Numbered from the stretch's first letter, positions 17,810 through 28,090 are shown. The stretch is DNA of 35,000 bases from Prorocentrum cordatum (GCA_963575745.1 CAUYUJ010018575.1:1-35000), one strand, 5' to 3'. Made by a program: numbers and translations. Notes: generated by a model from the sequence alone, not told the origin.

Positions 17810-20800
17810 CCACCAGCACGAACACAGCCGACGACTACGCTCACAGGGGCGCTCGCCTGCAGACCATGCCTTACTACATCTACAGGACGACGACGACGAC
17901 CACGACGATGATGATGATGATGATGATGATGATTCGGATGCTGCTGCTGGTGATGATGATGACGATGACGAGAACGACGACGACGACGACGACGACGAAG
18001 ACGAGCACGACGACCACGACGACGACGAGTACGACAACAGCGAGGATGTACGTCTGGCGAGTCCTGAAGCCGAGCCGGGCAAAGGCTTCTGGACCGCGAT
18101 TCTTCGCCTTCGAGAACCACTACGTCATGGCTCAGCGGTACGTGCAGGAGGTGCGGCTGCGCAGTAATGTCCCCACCATCGATGGCTTCCAGTGCCCGAC
18201 CTGGGCACAGGACCCCGAGCAGAACTCGCTCTTCAAGGCCCTCCTCTTCACGCCTTGGGCATGCGAGGGTCCCCTCTCTTGTGGCTGCGTTACTCAGTAC
18301 AGCCATCTGCTGAGGAACTGCGACTGCCCCGCCGTGCGCCCATACTCGTTCGAGCGGGCGTGGCGGCTTCGCTGCGCGGAGATCCACGTGCTGGCGGCGC
18401 GCGCAGACACCAGATGCCGCCTGGCCCGCAAGATGCTCGTGCTCGCGGACACGACACTCTTCTCCGAGCTGAAAGAGCCTCGGGCGAACCTCGACGAGGG
18501 TGAGCTGGTGCTCCTCAGCCTAGCGTCCTTCGCAAGGTCTCAGCTGGCGCGGCGCATGCCAGTGGAGGCGGCACGGCGCATCCTCGTCTTCAGTAACCAC
18601 CATTGCAGGTGGCACGACGAACAGTGCACTCTGGCAGAGTTCTGCGCGCACGTGGCGCGAGACGTGCTGGCGCACGTGGAACTCGCGGCGGAGGCGCGGG
18701 TGAAGCCTCGGCCAGCGGCGAGTGCCCACCTCGAGGCCGATGAAGACTCCGCGAGCGATGCCGAAAGGCCCAACGGCCGAGTCCCGCTGGAGCTCGTTGA
18801 CGTGGGTGGAGGCGGCGGCAGCGACGTGGAGGAGGATGTCGAGGACGCCGCGATTACAGAGATCTCCCTGTTCCCGCTGCGGGACCACGTCAGAGCAACC
18901 GAGCTGGCCCTGCAGCAAGATCACCTGCACTGCTTGGATCAGAAGGGCCGCCTCAGCTACGCCGACAAGCAGCTGAATAATCTCAATCGAGCGTACGGCG
19001 GCATGCTGCACGCGAGCTTTGCACAGCCAGCCAGCACGGGCGCGCGGGAGCATCTGGGCACGCGACTGAACGAGAGCTTTTGTGACATAGCCTTGCAGCG
19101 GCAAAGCATAGCGCTACAGAAAAAGCAAACGAGCGCGGATGGAGAGATCTTGCCCGATGCTGCGGACGACTGGCTCCCCAGCGGTGCTCCTCAGCCTGCT
19201 GCCGAGGACGCCCAACCAGAACTCGTTCCGCAGCTCTTGGCCATGCAGGGCCCGGCGGCTGTTGCGTGGAAGCTCGTCACTGATGCCCACTGCACGGAGG
19301 AGCAGATTGACGCGGTGGCGTTGTTTGCGCTGTCTCTGCAGAAACGTTTTGACGGCAGACCAGACAAGACAACGCATCTCCTCCCCGTGGCGTCCGCGAC
19401 AGGCAACCGCAGAGCGATCTGGCTCGGTGGAGGCGGTGTCGGCAAGACGCGCACCCTCTCCAAAGTGGTGGAGCCGATGGCCATCACTTACTTCGGCGAG
19501 CAGGGGTACCTCGGCAAAGCGCAGTCCAACCACGCCGCACACAACCTCGGCCCGCGCGGCAGGACCATGCATTCCTCCAATGGCCTGCTCATGTCGGATT
19601 CCATGCAGACAGCCAGGCTGCGCTTGACGCCACAGACGCAGAAAAAGCTGGACCGCCTCACAGGCACACTCGGCGTCGACGTGATCGATGAGCTGGGTGC
19701 TGTGCCGGGGCCTTTGCTGCATGCAGATGCACTGCGCACGACCTACGGCAGGGCGTTGCGCTACAACCTGGACCCCACGAAGTACATGCGGCCGCAGGAG
19801 ACGTGGGGACGCATGCCTGTGAAGATCTTGTGCGGGGACTTCTACCAGTTGCCGCCAGTCCCCGCCACCGCTTCCCTGCTGGCGCCTCACGCGGGCCAAT
19901 CCTACGAACACCAACAGGGTCGGAAGTTGCTCGCCGACATCGAGTATGTCATCGATTTCGTGCAGATGCAACGCTTTACGGACCCGTTGCAAGTCGAGGT
20001 TCTCCACGCTATGCGAACTCCAGGCGGGAAAAAGATCTCTGACGAGAGCTGGCAGGCGATCGTCAAAACAGAAATCGTTAGCTCTGGTGGTGCTGCTCAG
20101 CCTGCTGCCAGCAACAGCGAAGCCGATCAGCCACTTCAATGGGATCCTCGGTTGCGTGCAGCGAGAGGCTGGTACGAGTCGGCCTATGAGTGGCGCATCG
20201 TCTCTTACGCCATGCATGCACAGGCGAAGCTTGATGCGCACGATGCTGGCCAGCTGCTCTTTTACGTACCAGCAATCGACAGACCAGCTGCGCGCCTCGC
20301 GAATCCTGATTTCGACGAGATGCGCGCGGAGCCCAACATCGGCGCTACCGCAAAAATGCCAGGGCTGCTGCCGCTCTTCATTGGCATGGAAGTCATCCTG
20401 ACGGAATCCGTCCTGCCGCCGAAGTATGTCCGCGGTGCGCCAGGCAAAGTGGTAGGCATAGAGCTGCACGCTCTGGAGCCTCCGCTGGAGGGCCGGCCGT
20501 CCATTGTATCGGACGGTGTGGTCGTACTCTACTACATGCCAAAGGCTGTATATGTCAAGATCGATGACAGCGATGAACTCTTCTTGAAGGCCGCGAAGGT
20601 AACAGCTGGCAGTGCTTCTCAGTCTGCCGGCCCTGACCTGCGCGGAGTGCTCGCGATCACACCGCAGGCGCGCCCGTGGAAGTTCAAGGCGAAGACAGGT
20701 GGCCCGGCCATCGCGGTGTCCAGGACGCAGTTGCCCGTGTTGCCCAAGAAGCAGGGGACTCTGCATGGCGTCCAGGGCAAGACGGCGGATCCAGGCTTCA

Positions 20801-21051
20801 TCGTCCACTGGACGTTTCCGCCCGGACTGAAGAAGGAGTCCATTTGGCTTGCCTACTACGTCAGCCTGTCGCGCCCCAGAAGCTTCAAACAACTCTTGAG
20901 CCACGGCTTGCCTGACAGGAGCATCATCGAAGGCGGTCCTCCCGAACAAATCGCCAAGACTTTCGCCGAGCTCTTCGCGGACAAGATTGCCGCGACGAAG
21001 ATCGCTTGCGCGAAAGCTCGACAAGACTTAGGCTGGCCTGCACGAGCCTGA
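17810..21051 (+). CDS. Rep/helicase C-terminal part: PIF1-like SF1B DNA helicase
   Basis: The frame runs from about 17797 to the stop at 21051. TADDYAHRGARLQTMPYYIYR and, after the 159-bp insert, MYVWRVLKPSRAKA and NVPTIDGFQCPT are conserved Helitron positions. Helicase motifs follow in order: Walker A GGGGVGKT (19426-19449), Walker B VIDELGAVPG (DE at 19687), GDFYQLPPV (19834-19860), QRFTDPLQVEVLHAMR (19966-20013), and motifs V/VI in TLHGVQGKT and YYVSLSRPRSF (20758-20890). The helicase moves 5'-3' on single strands and drives rolling-circle replication. Walker A has Gly-Val in place of the common Gly-Thr/Ser-Gly. 20-mer copies at 18506, 19182, 20086 and 20611 sit in linkers, read as GAPQPA, GAAQPA, SASQSA or VLLSL. 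No frame break is seen from 18045 to the stop. Confidence 0.93.
17886..18044 (+). other. 159-bp GA-AG intron or in-frame microsatellite insert
   Basis: A (GAC)n/(GAT)n tract splits YIYR from MYVWRV, which are adjacent in the family as I recall it. The left border is ACAG|GACGAC, the right border GCGAG|GATG. Removing 17886-18044 leaves TACAGGATGTAC in frame. The length is a multiple of three and the tract has no stop in this frame, so it could be translated as Thr/Met-rich or spliced out. GA donors are known in dinoflagellates. Another frame would give poly-Asp. Confidence 0.6.
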
Positions 21052-21380
21052 GGAACCGTGAGTTGCAGCATGATGAGCCGGCCAGTTTGGTGCGTCACAG
21101 CCTGCTCTCGCGTGGTGTTTCTCAGCCTGCCGCTTTCTGTATGCTAGCCTTAGCTTCAGCCTCCACTTGCGCGGCCGCGGTGCTTCTCAGCCTGCGACTC
21201 TTTGCGGTGCTTCTCAGTCTGCAGCCGGTTGTCGCGTTGTGCTTCTCGTCCTGCGCTTCCTGTATGCTAGCCTTAGCTTCAGTCTCCAATTGCGCGGTCG
21301 CGGTGCTTCTCAGCCTGCGACTCTTTGCGAGGCCTCTCAGCCTGCAGCCGGTTGTTCGCTTCAGATGCCGACTGCACCTG
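21052..21380 (+). repeat. 3' flank with 123-bp tandem duplication and dense 20-mers
   Basis: After the helicase stop, ATGCTAGCCTTAGCTTCAG at 21141 recurs at 21264, giving two close 123-bp halves. Each half holds two 20-mer copies (near 21175 and 21203; 21298 and 21327). Degenerate copies lie at 21085 and 21112. These are the last 20-mers in the window. GAGGAACCGTGAGTTGCAG at 21050 resembles the head of the intronic repeat at 14239. Confidence 0.85.
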
Positions 21381-21519
21381 TGCGCAGTGAGATGCAAGCA
21401 TCCCCGTCTGCTGTGCAAACGATGATAGACATGGGCGCTTCCAAAACAACATCACGAGATAAGCACACACTAATGCATACAGGCCGTCCTCGCTTTCATC
21501 GACATACATCGTTTGAGAT

Positions 21520-21840
21520 TCCATGCGTTCATAGCAGAGTGTCGTTTGGATGCACATCCATTCAAGTTCCCAGCGTTGATAGCAGTGTCTCGTTTGGACA
21601 GACATCCATTCAAGGTCGGTGCGTTGATAGCAGTGTCTCGTTTGGAGAAACATACTTTCAAGCTCCATGCGTTGATAGCAATGTCTCCTTTGAACAAGCA
21701 TCCATTCATTTTCCACGCGTTGATAGCAGTGTCTCGTTTGGACATATATCTATTCAAGTTCCGTGCGTTGATAGCAGTGTCTCGTTTTTACATGTAGTCA
21801 TTCAAGCGACATGCGTCCATGGCAGTACCTTGTTTGACAA
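21520..21840 (+). repeat. TTGATAGCAG minisatellite at the 3' end of the element
   Basis: Seven copies of TTGATAGCAGTGTCTCGTTT or near variants lie at about 48-bp spacing (21530, 21576, 21625, 21670, 21718, 21767, 21818). They are joined by TTGGACATACATCCATTCAA-type filler. It is the same family as inside the 944-bp intron. The stretch 21840-21930 is unique. Confidence 0.9.
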
Positions 21841-21932
21841 CGCATCGGATCAAGCTCAGCGCGACGATGGCAACAGCTTTTGCATCACTATTACTGTTAC
21901 TGTTGGTATCACAGTGCCTCTCACTGCTGCTG

Positions 21933-21980
21933 CATGTTTCAGTTATACTTAGACACATCGCTGTTAGGTTGCTTTGCCGG
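21933..21980. repeat. Right terminal direct repeat
   Basis: This is the copy of the left end (106-149) in the same orientation, with 39 of 44 matches and the last 23 bases identical. Only simple repeats follow it. It lacks the second hairpin arm found on the left. Confidence 0.7.
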
Positions 21981-21984
21981 GATA

Positions 21985-22200
21985 CTTATTTATTTATTTA
22001 TGTATTTATTTATTTATTTATTATTATTATTTTTCATTATTATTATTACTATTACCACTACTATTATTATTATTAATATTTTTATTATTACTATTATTAT
22101 TATTCTTACTATTACTATTATTATTATTCTTATTATTATCATTATCCTCCTCCTCCTCCTCCTCCTCCTCCTCCTCCTCCTCCTCCTTCTCCCTCTCCTT
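21985..22200. repeat. TTTA, TTATTA and CTC microsatellites
   Basis: TATTTATTTA (21985-22025) passes into ATTATTATT (to about 22145) and then CTCCTCCTC (22147-22200). There is no gene. The stretch 22200-22640 is GC-rich unique sequence with GGGACA words near 22410-22430, followed by GA and A-rich simple sequence (22545-22615); I see nothing coding in it. Confidence 0.95.
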
Positions 22201-22889
22201 AGCCTCCTCCTGCCTCCTTCGTTGCCCCGTCCTCTCCCTCCTGTATTTTCTCCCCCTCCGCCACCTCGGGTATTTCTATTGCAAGGGCGCTCACATCGAT
22301 TTTCCATTTCCAGGGCGTGCGTGCCGATTTTCCTTGACGTCGTCGCCGCTGCGGCCAGCACGGGAGCGCTCTACGTCGGCCAGATCGCGAAGCCGTTGGG
22401 GCAACCCCGCGGGACAGGCCGTCGGGACAACTCCGCGGGCCGTTGGCGCTCCCTTCGCGGAGTTCACGCGGGTGGCTCTTCGCGCTAAGCTGCCACCGAC
22501 GTGTAGATGCAAATTGCACAAGCTAAGTTGTGAGAGATGCGTATTGGAGAGAGAGAGAGAGAGAAACAAAGAAAACAAACAACATAACAACAAACAAACA
22601 AAACAACAAAAAGAGAGGTCGCTAAATATTCGCTTCAAGCCGCGGTTTCTGCGGCTGCATGCGGGGGTCCGTAATCGCAGTGTGGTGCGCGGGAGTCTCA
22701 GGGATTCTACCCTGGGAGCTCCGGCGATTAGGCCCCCCAGATTTGAGCGAGGACACTCGCCGCGCGGATCCTAAAAGTAGCGTCGCCTATCTTCAGGGTG
22801 ATCTGGGTGGGCAGACGCATATCGAATGGCCTTCGGCCCATCCCGCCACCGAGCATGGTTTGTGTCTATGAAGCCTATTGGATGTTCGT

Positions 22890-23345
22890 TGGGATCTCGT
22901 GGGGCTTGGAGGCAGCTTGGAGGCCTTTTGGGGGCCGCTTTGGGGCCTCTGTTGGGCCTCTTTTGGGCCTTTTGGGGGCCTCTCGGGGACCTCTTGGGGG
23001 CTTCTTGGCTCTGGGGGGCCTCCTGGGCGCCTCTTGCGGCGGGAAACTCGATTATTCGATTCGTGTTCCCTCTCTTGGGCCCTCTTGGCTTGGGCCGCCT
23101 GGGAGCGTCGGAAAGTCGAAAAAACGAGAACGCCCACATATAGGACATCAATGATTTGTGCCTCTTGGGGCCCTCTTGGGAGGCCTCAACGAGGTTTCTT
23201 GGGGTGTCTTGTGACAGATTCTTGGCCCATCTTGGTGCTATTTTGGGCGTCTTGAACGGATCTTTCTGCGATTCGAGGCCCGCTTGGACCGTCTTGGGGG
23301 TCTCTTGGGGCCCTCTTGGCCCGTATTGGGGCCTGCATGGGCTTA
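22890..23345. repeat. CTTGGGGCC-type degenerate repeat, block 1
   Basis: Loose tandem copies of CTCTTGGGGGCC-like words. Both strands stay open because of the repeat (Pro-Gln-Glu-Ala-Pro-Lys on the minus strand), so the long frames here are not genes. Similar blocks lie at 31020-31110, 31725-32460 and 34650-34965. Confidence 0.85.
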
Positions 23346-23994
23346 AAAAAGTCATGCGACAAGCCGCCGGGGAGCCCAGGGGAACCGCGGGAAGCATCGC
23401 TCGCCAAATGTTGGAAATTGGGGTCCAGGTCTTTGAAAGACTCCACAGGACTGAGGGTTGAGGCTCCAAGGATTAGGCAAAGAGCCTGCTGACACGCCCA
23501 CTCCGTGCCCAGAGGCACGGAGGTGGATAATTGTTTCAAGTTGCGCGGGGATCGGATGCTGACAGTGAAAACTCTAGAAGTCGGAGGTTGCTTACAATCG
23601 GTTTGTTTGCACGAGTGCCTTACTTCCCATAGCGCAGTATGAGGAAGAAGAGTAGCAAGCTGCAGTTTGCTGCATCGTTGTCATTGTGGTCATGGCCATT
23701 GTGGCTCGAGTGACCGGCAAGGGGGGACTTGTTCCCAACCCGCCCTTCCATGTTTAGTTTCTTTGGGGGGGGCGCGGGAGTCTCAAGGGTTCTATTCTGA
23801 GAGCTCCGCCGATTGGGCCTCCCAGAGTGCCAGAGTGGAGCGAGGACATTTGCCGCCAGAGATTCTAGAAACAAGTGGCACGTGTGCCATGGCTCTTGCA
23901 CAAAAGGAAGGGGGAGGAGGAGGAGGTGGAGGAGGAGGGGGGAAGAGGGGGCAAGACATCGCCCCTCGGGGCCCAGCAACGGGGCCCAAGTCCC

Positions 23995-24645
23995 AGGTGG
24001 GGAGGGGGGGGGGAGGTGGTGTGCGTCGCGACGCGGAATAAAGTGCTCGGAGCGGAGGGGGCACGGGGCGGAGCCCCCATTGGGGCGTTGGGGGCGCGGA
24101 GAGGAGGGGGTGGAGGTGGTGTGCGTCGCGACGCGGAATGAAATGGTCGGGGCGGAGGGGGCACTGGGCGGGGCTTGGGGCAGAGGCCACGGGGCGGGGG
24201 TCCAACTGGGGCGCTGGGGACGGGGGGGGAGGTGGTGTGCGTCGCGACGCGGAATGAAATTGTTGGGGCAGAGGGCGCACGGGGCGGAGCCCCCACTGGG
24301 GCGCTGGGGACGCGGGGAGGGAGGTGGGGGAGGTGGTGTGCGTCGCGACGCGGAATAAAGCGTTCGTGGCGGAGGGGGCAGTGGGCGGGGCTCCCGCTGG
24401 GGCGTTGGGGACGCCGGGGGTCTCGGTGCAGAGAGCCACGGCGCGGGGGTCCCACTCTGGCGCTGGGGACTCGGGGGGGGGTGCGACGCGGAATAAAGCG
24501 TTCGTGGCGGAGGGGGCAGTGGGCGGGGCTCCCGCTGGGGCGCTGGGGACGCGGGGGGGCTCGGGGCAGAGAGCCACGGCGCGGGGGTCCCACTCTGGCG
24601 TTGGGGCCGCGGGGGGGGGGGGGGCGACGCGGAATAAGGTGGTCG
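23995..24645. repeat. G-rich minisatellite with CGTCGCGACG core
   Basis: GTGCGTCGCGACGCGGAAT recurs near 24020, 24120, 24238 and 24338, with shortened copies near 24480 and 24625. It is separated by about 100-140 bp of GGGGCGGAGCCCCC-like sequence. CGTCGCGACG is itself a palindrome. The open frames are repeat-driven. Confidence 0.9.
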
Positions 24646-25129
24646 GAGCTTTAGACACCTTGTGCAAGAGAATAACGACCCGTATCTTCAGGGTGGTCTG
24701 GGCGGGCAAACGCATATTATTGTTTCAAACCGGGCGGGGATCGAATGCTGACCGTGACAGTTCTAGGCGTCGAAGGTTACTTACAGTCGCTGTGTTTGTA
24801 CGAGTGCCGTACTTCCTAGTGCACGGTAGGGGACAGCAGAGTAGCAAGCTGCAGTTGCTACATCGTTGTCGTTGCGGTCATGGCCATCTTGGCTCGGGTG
24901 ACCTGCAAGGGGGCATTTGTTCCCAACCCGTCCATCCCCTTTAGTTTTTTTTCCGAGGCGCGGGATCCTCGGGTATCTCCAGGGTGGTCTGGGTGGGCAG
25001 ACGCGTGTACATGTCTCGTGCCAGAACATTCCGGGGACTTCAACACAGCGAGTCATTGTTGCGTCCTGTCAACCTTGAACCGTATACGAGCACCGTTCCT
25101 GGGACTTCAACCGTACGAATCTTTGAACT

Positions 25130-25575
25130 TGCTGCAACATTTTAATCATAATCTGCGCGGCGCTGTGGCGAGAACCACATTTTGAAAGCCACCCGCCCGC
25201 CACCCATGAAACTATTGCAAACCATTAAGACGAATGTCCGCGTCGCCACGGCAAAGCAAACATATTTTCAAAACGAACAACCCTCCATCCTTGAAGCGGT
25301 CGCGAAAGCTTAAGACATGTGTGCGCAGTGCTCAGGCGAGATCAACATTTTGAGAGCCACCCGCCCGCAGTCCGTGAGACAGTTGCAGACTACTTCTAAG
25401 ACGAATGTGCGCGGCGCTGGTACCAGAACCACATATTCTGAACACCACTCGCCCGCCATCCTTGAAACTGCTGCGAACTTGTAAGACGACTGAGCGCGGC
25501 GCGGAGGCGAGAACCACATGTCTGAAAACCACCCGCCCGTCATGTTTGCAACCGTTGCAAGTTTCAAGCTTCAGG
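25130..25575. repeat. About 85-bp tandem repeat, five units
   Basis: GCGCGGCGCTGTGGCGAGAACCACATTTTG-type units recur near 25157, 25235, 25320, 25408 and 25492. Each is followed by ACCCGCCCGCCATCC and AAACTGTTGCAA-like sequence. No gene. Confidence 0.85.
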
Positions 25576-25679
25576 ATCTTCAATATCATAACTCGTGGCG
25601 AAGTCTCTGGCGAAACAGTTAACCCGCCTTACCGAAACGAATGTGGGTGCGACTGGGAGAAATGATGCATAAGGAACGA

Positions 25680-26419
25680 GAGATGGAGGAGGAGGAGGAG
25701 GAGGAGGAGAAGGATCGGTGAGAGAAGGAACAGGAGGAGGAGGAGGAGCGAAGCAGGACGAGGAGGAGGAGGGCGGAGGAGGAGGAGGAGGAGAAGGAAG
25801 AGGAGGAGGAGGACGGAAGACGGAGGACGGAGGAGGAGGAGGAGGAGGAGGACGGCAGAAGAGGAGGAGGTGGAACGGGGACTGAAGATGAGATCGAGAT
25901 TGGTGGTGCTGGTGATGGTGACGGTGACAGTGGCGAGGACGACGACAACGACGATGACGATGACGACGATGATGGTGATGATGCTGTTGTTGATGATGAT
26001 TGAGATGGAGATGGTGGTGATGATGATGATGGTGGTGGTGGTGATGATGTTCATGATGATGCTGGTGGTGGTGCTGATGGTGATACTGCTGCTAATGATG
26101 ATGCGTCTGCTAATGATGATGGAGATGGAGATGGAGACGGGCAATATGACAACGATGATGGTGATGATGCTGATGATGATGCTGATGATGATGATGACGA
26201 CGCGGACTATGATGATGATTATGCGGACGACGACGATGATGCTAATGATGATGGTGGTGGTGGTGATGGTGATGATGCTGATGATGATGACGAGGCTGCT
26301 GCTGATGATGATGATGAAGGCGATGATGATGATGATGATGATGATGCTGAGGATGATGATGATGATGATGATGCTGATGATGATGATGATGATGATGTTG
26401 ATGATGATGATGATGGTCG

Positions 26420-26451
<32 letters not shown>

Positions 26452-26488
26452 CTGATGATGATGATGATGCTGATGATGATGATGGTCG

Positions 26489-26532
<44 letters not shown>

Positions 26533-26849
26533 GTTGTGATGATGATGCTGATGATGATGATGGTCGTGGTGATGATGAGGAGAAGGATGACAAGCATGAG
26601 CATGACACTGAATCACAGTATGTATAGTAGGGTGATGCAGCTTAGACTGTAGACGAGGATGATGAGAACGATGAAAGTGGTGCTAACGCTGATGGTGGTG
26701 ATGGTGGTCATCATGATGATCATGATGGTGGCGACGATGTATGCAATCACTGACAGGATGCAGGCAGCTGGTGGACTCGACGATAATGGTAATGACGGTG
26801 GTGATGATGATGTTGCGGATGATGATGATGCTAATGATGATGACGACGT

Positions 26850-26884
<35 letters not shown>

Positions 26885-26992
26885 GTGATGGTGATGATGA
26901 TAATGATGATCATGATGCTGGTGGTGATGATGACGATGATGATGTTGATGATGATGCTAATGCTGATGCTGATGATGATGTTTACCGACGAC

Positions 26993-27023
<31 letters not shown>

Positions 27024-27753
27024 TTTTGGATGAGGCTGTGGAGGATGGTGGAGACGGTGATGATTATAATGCTGACGATGATAATGCTGCTGCTGATGAT
27101 GATGATGATGATGATGATCAGGGTGAACATGATGATGGTGGTTGTGGTGCTGCTGACGGCGATGATGGTGCTGGTGATGATGACTATGATGATGGTGGTG
27201 CTGATGGTGGTGACGATGATGACGATGATGATGTTGATGATGATGATGATGCTGGTGGTGGTGCTGATGATAATACTGCTAATGATGCTGCTGCTGATGA
27301 TGATTATGATGGAGATGGAGATGGAGATGGAGATGGACATTATGACAATCATGATGGTGATGATGTTGATGTTGATGCTGATGCGGCTGATGGTCATGAT
27401 GACGACGCTGACTATGATGATGATGATGGTGGTGGTGATGATGGTGATGATGTTGATGCTGCTGCTCATGATGATGATGATGATGATGATGACGATGATG
27501 ATGATGATGGTGACGATGATGACGATGATGATGATGATGATGATGAACTAGATGATGATGCTGATGCTGATGATGATGTTGCTGATGATGGTGGTGATGA
27601 TGATGATAAGGCTGATGCTGATGATGATGATGCTGCTGATGATGATGATGCTGATGCTGATGCTGATGCTGCTGACGATGATGAGGATGAGGATGAGGAT
27701 GAGGATGAGGATGAGGATGATGCTGACGATGATGATGATGATGATGTTGATGT

Positions 27754-27809
<56 letters not shown>

Positions 27810-27900
27810 CTGATGCTGATGCTGATGCTGATGCTGATGCTGATGCTGATGATGCTGATGCTGATGATGATGCTGATGCTGATGGTGGTGGTGGTGGTGG

Positions 27901-27962
<62 letters not shown>

Positions 27963-28090
27963 GTGGTAATGATGACGAGGAGGAGGAGGAGGAGGAGGAG
28001 GACGAGGAGGAGGAGGAGTACGAGGAGGAGGAGGAGGAGGACGAGGAGGAGGAGGAGGACGAGGAGGAGGAGGAGGACGAGGAGGATGTC
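25680..28090. repeat. GGA / GAT / GGA compound microsatellite, 2.4 kb
   Basis: GGAGGAGGA (25680-25870) leads into GATGATGATG with GCTGAT, GGTGAT and GACGAT interruptions (about 25890-27970, broken by a less regular patch at 26600-26800). GGAGGAGGA then returns (27975-28088). All frames stay open, giving poly-Asp, poly-Met or poly-Ile/His; none is a credible gene. Confidence 0.95.

Larger units (their letters stand above)
1298..21360 (+). repeat. Element-wide dispersed 20-mer (about 45 copies)
   Basis: GCGGTGCTTCTCAGCCTGCG and near variants lie at, among others, 1298, 1631, 2140, 2470, 2793, 3424, 3502, 3575, 4804, 5585, 6423, 6751, 7200, 7446, 8012, 9981, 10105, 10248, 10409, 10795, 11069, 12161, 12959, 15676, 16417, 16960, 17700, 18506, 19182, 20086, 20611, 21175 and 21298. 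All are on the + strand. In exons most are read GASQPA or GAPQPA and sit between conserved motifs. A TTCT form prevails in the left half and spacers, and a CTCCT form in the Rep/helicase. I saw none from 21.4 to 35 kb. Confidence 0.92.
102..21980 (+). mobile_element. Giant Helitron/Helentron-like rolling-circle transposon
   Basis: The segment carries the hallmark Helitron proteins on one strand: an HUH Rep nuclease joined to a PIF1-type helicase, an RPA-like protein and an EEP-fold endonuclease. Two direct repeats of about 44 bp (39 of 44 matching by eye, last 23 identical) bracket it at 106-149 and 21937-21980. Two short words, one of 20 bases in genes and spacers and one of 20 bases in spacers only, occur throughout the segment and nowhere to its right. 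RPA genes accompany plant Helitrons, and EEP endonucleases accompany Helentrons (family knowledge). A separate EEP ORF upstream of the other genes is not the usual layout. I did not recognise canonical Helitron TC and CTRR ends, so the true ends are inferred. Several frame breaks suggest a non-autonomous or imperfectly assembled copy. Confidence 0.75.
22637..25013. repeat. Dispersed repeat family, several partial copies
   Basis: GCGCGGGAGTCTCA begins related blocks at 22687 and 23771 (then AGCTCCGGCGATTAGGCC or similar, and GAGCGAGGACA). TCTTCAGGGTGRTCTGGGYG with a following GGCARACGCAT recurs near 22791, 24685 and 24975. A longer pair of about 230 bp matches between 23533-23770 and 24718-24945 (TTGTTTCAA, GGGGATCG, AGAGTAGCAAGCTGCAG, TTGTTCCCAACCCG). 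No coding potential that I can support. Confidence 0.8.

Noticed and set aside
19114-21024. Minus-strand frame of 636 codons opposite the helicase
   Set aside because: It is a shadow of the GC-rich helicase exon. The + strand holds all ordered helicase motifs; the minus product shows no domain.
25629-26603. Minus-strand Ile-rich frame of 324 codons
   Set aside because: It is the complement of the same microsatellite, with no independent coding signal.
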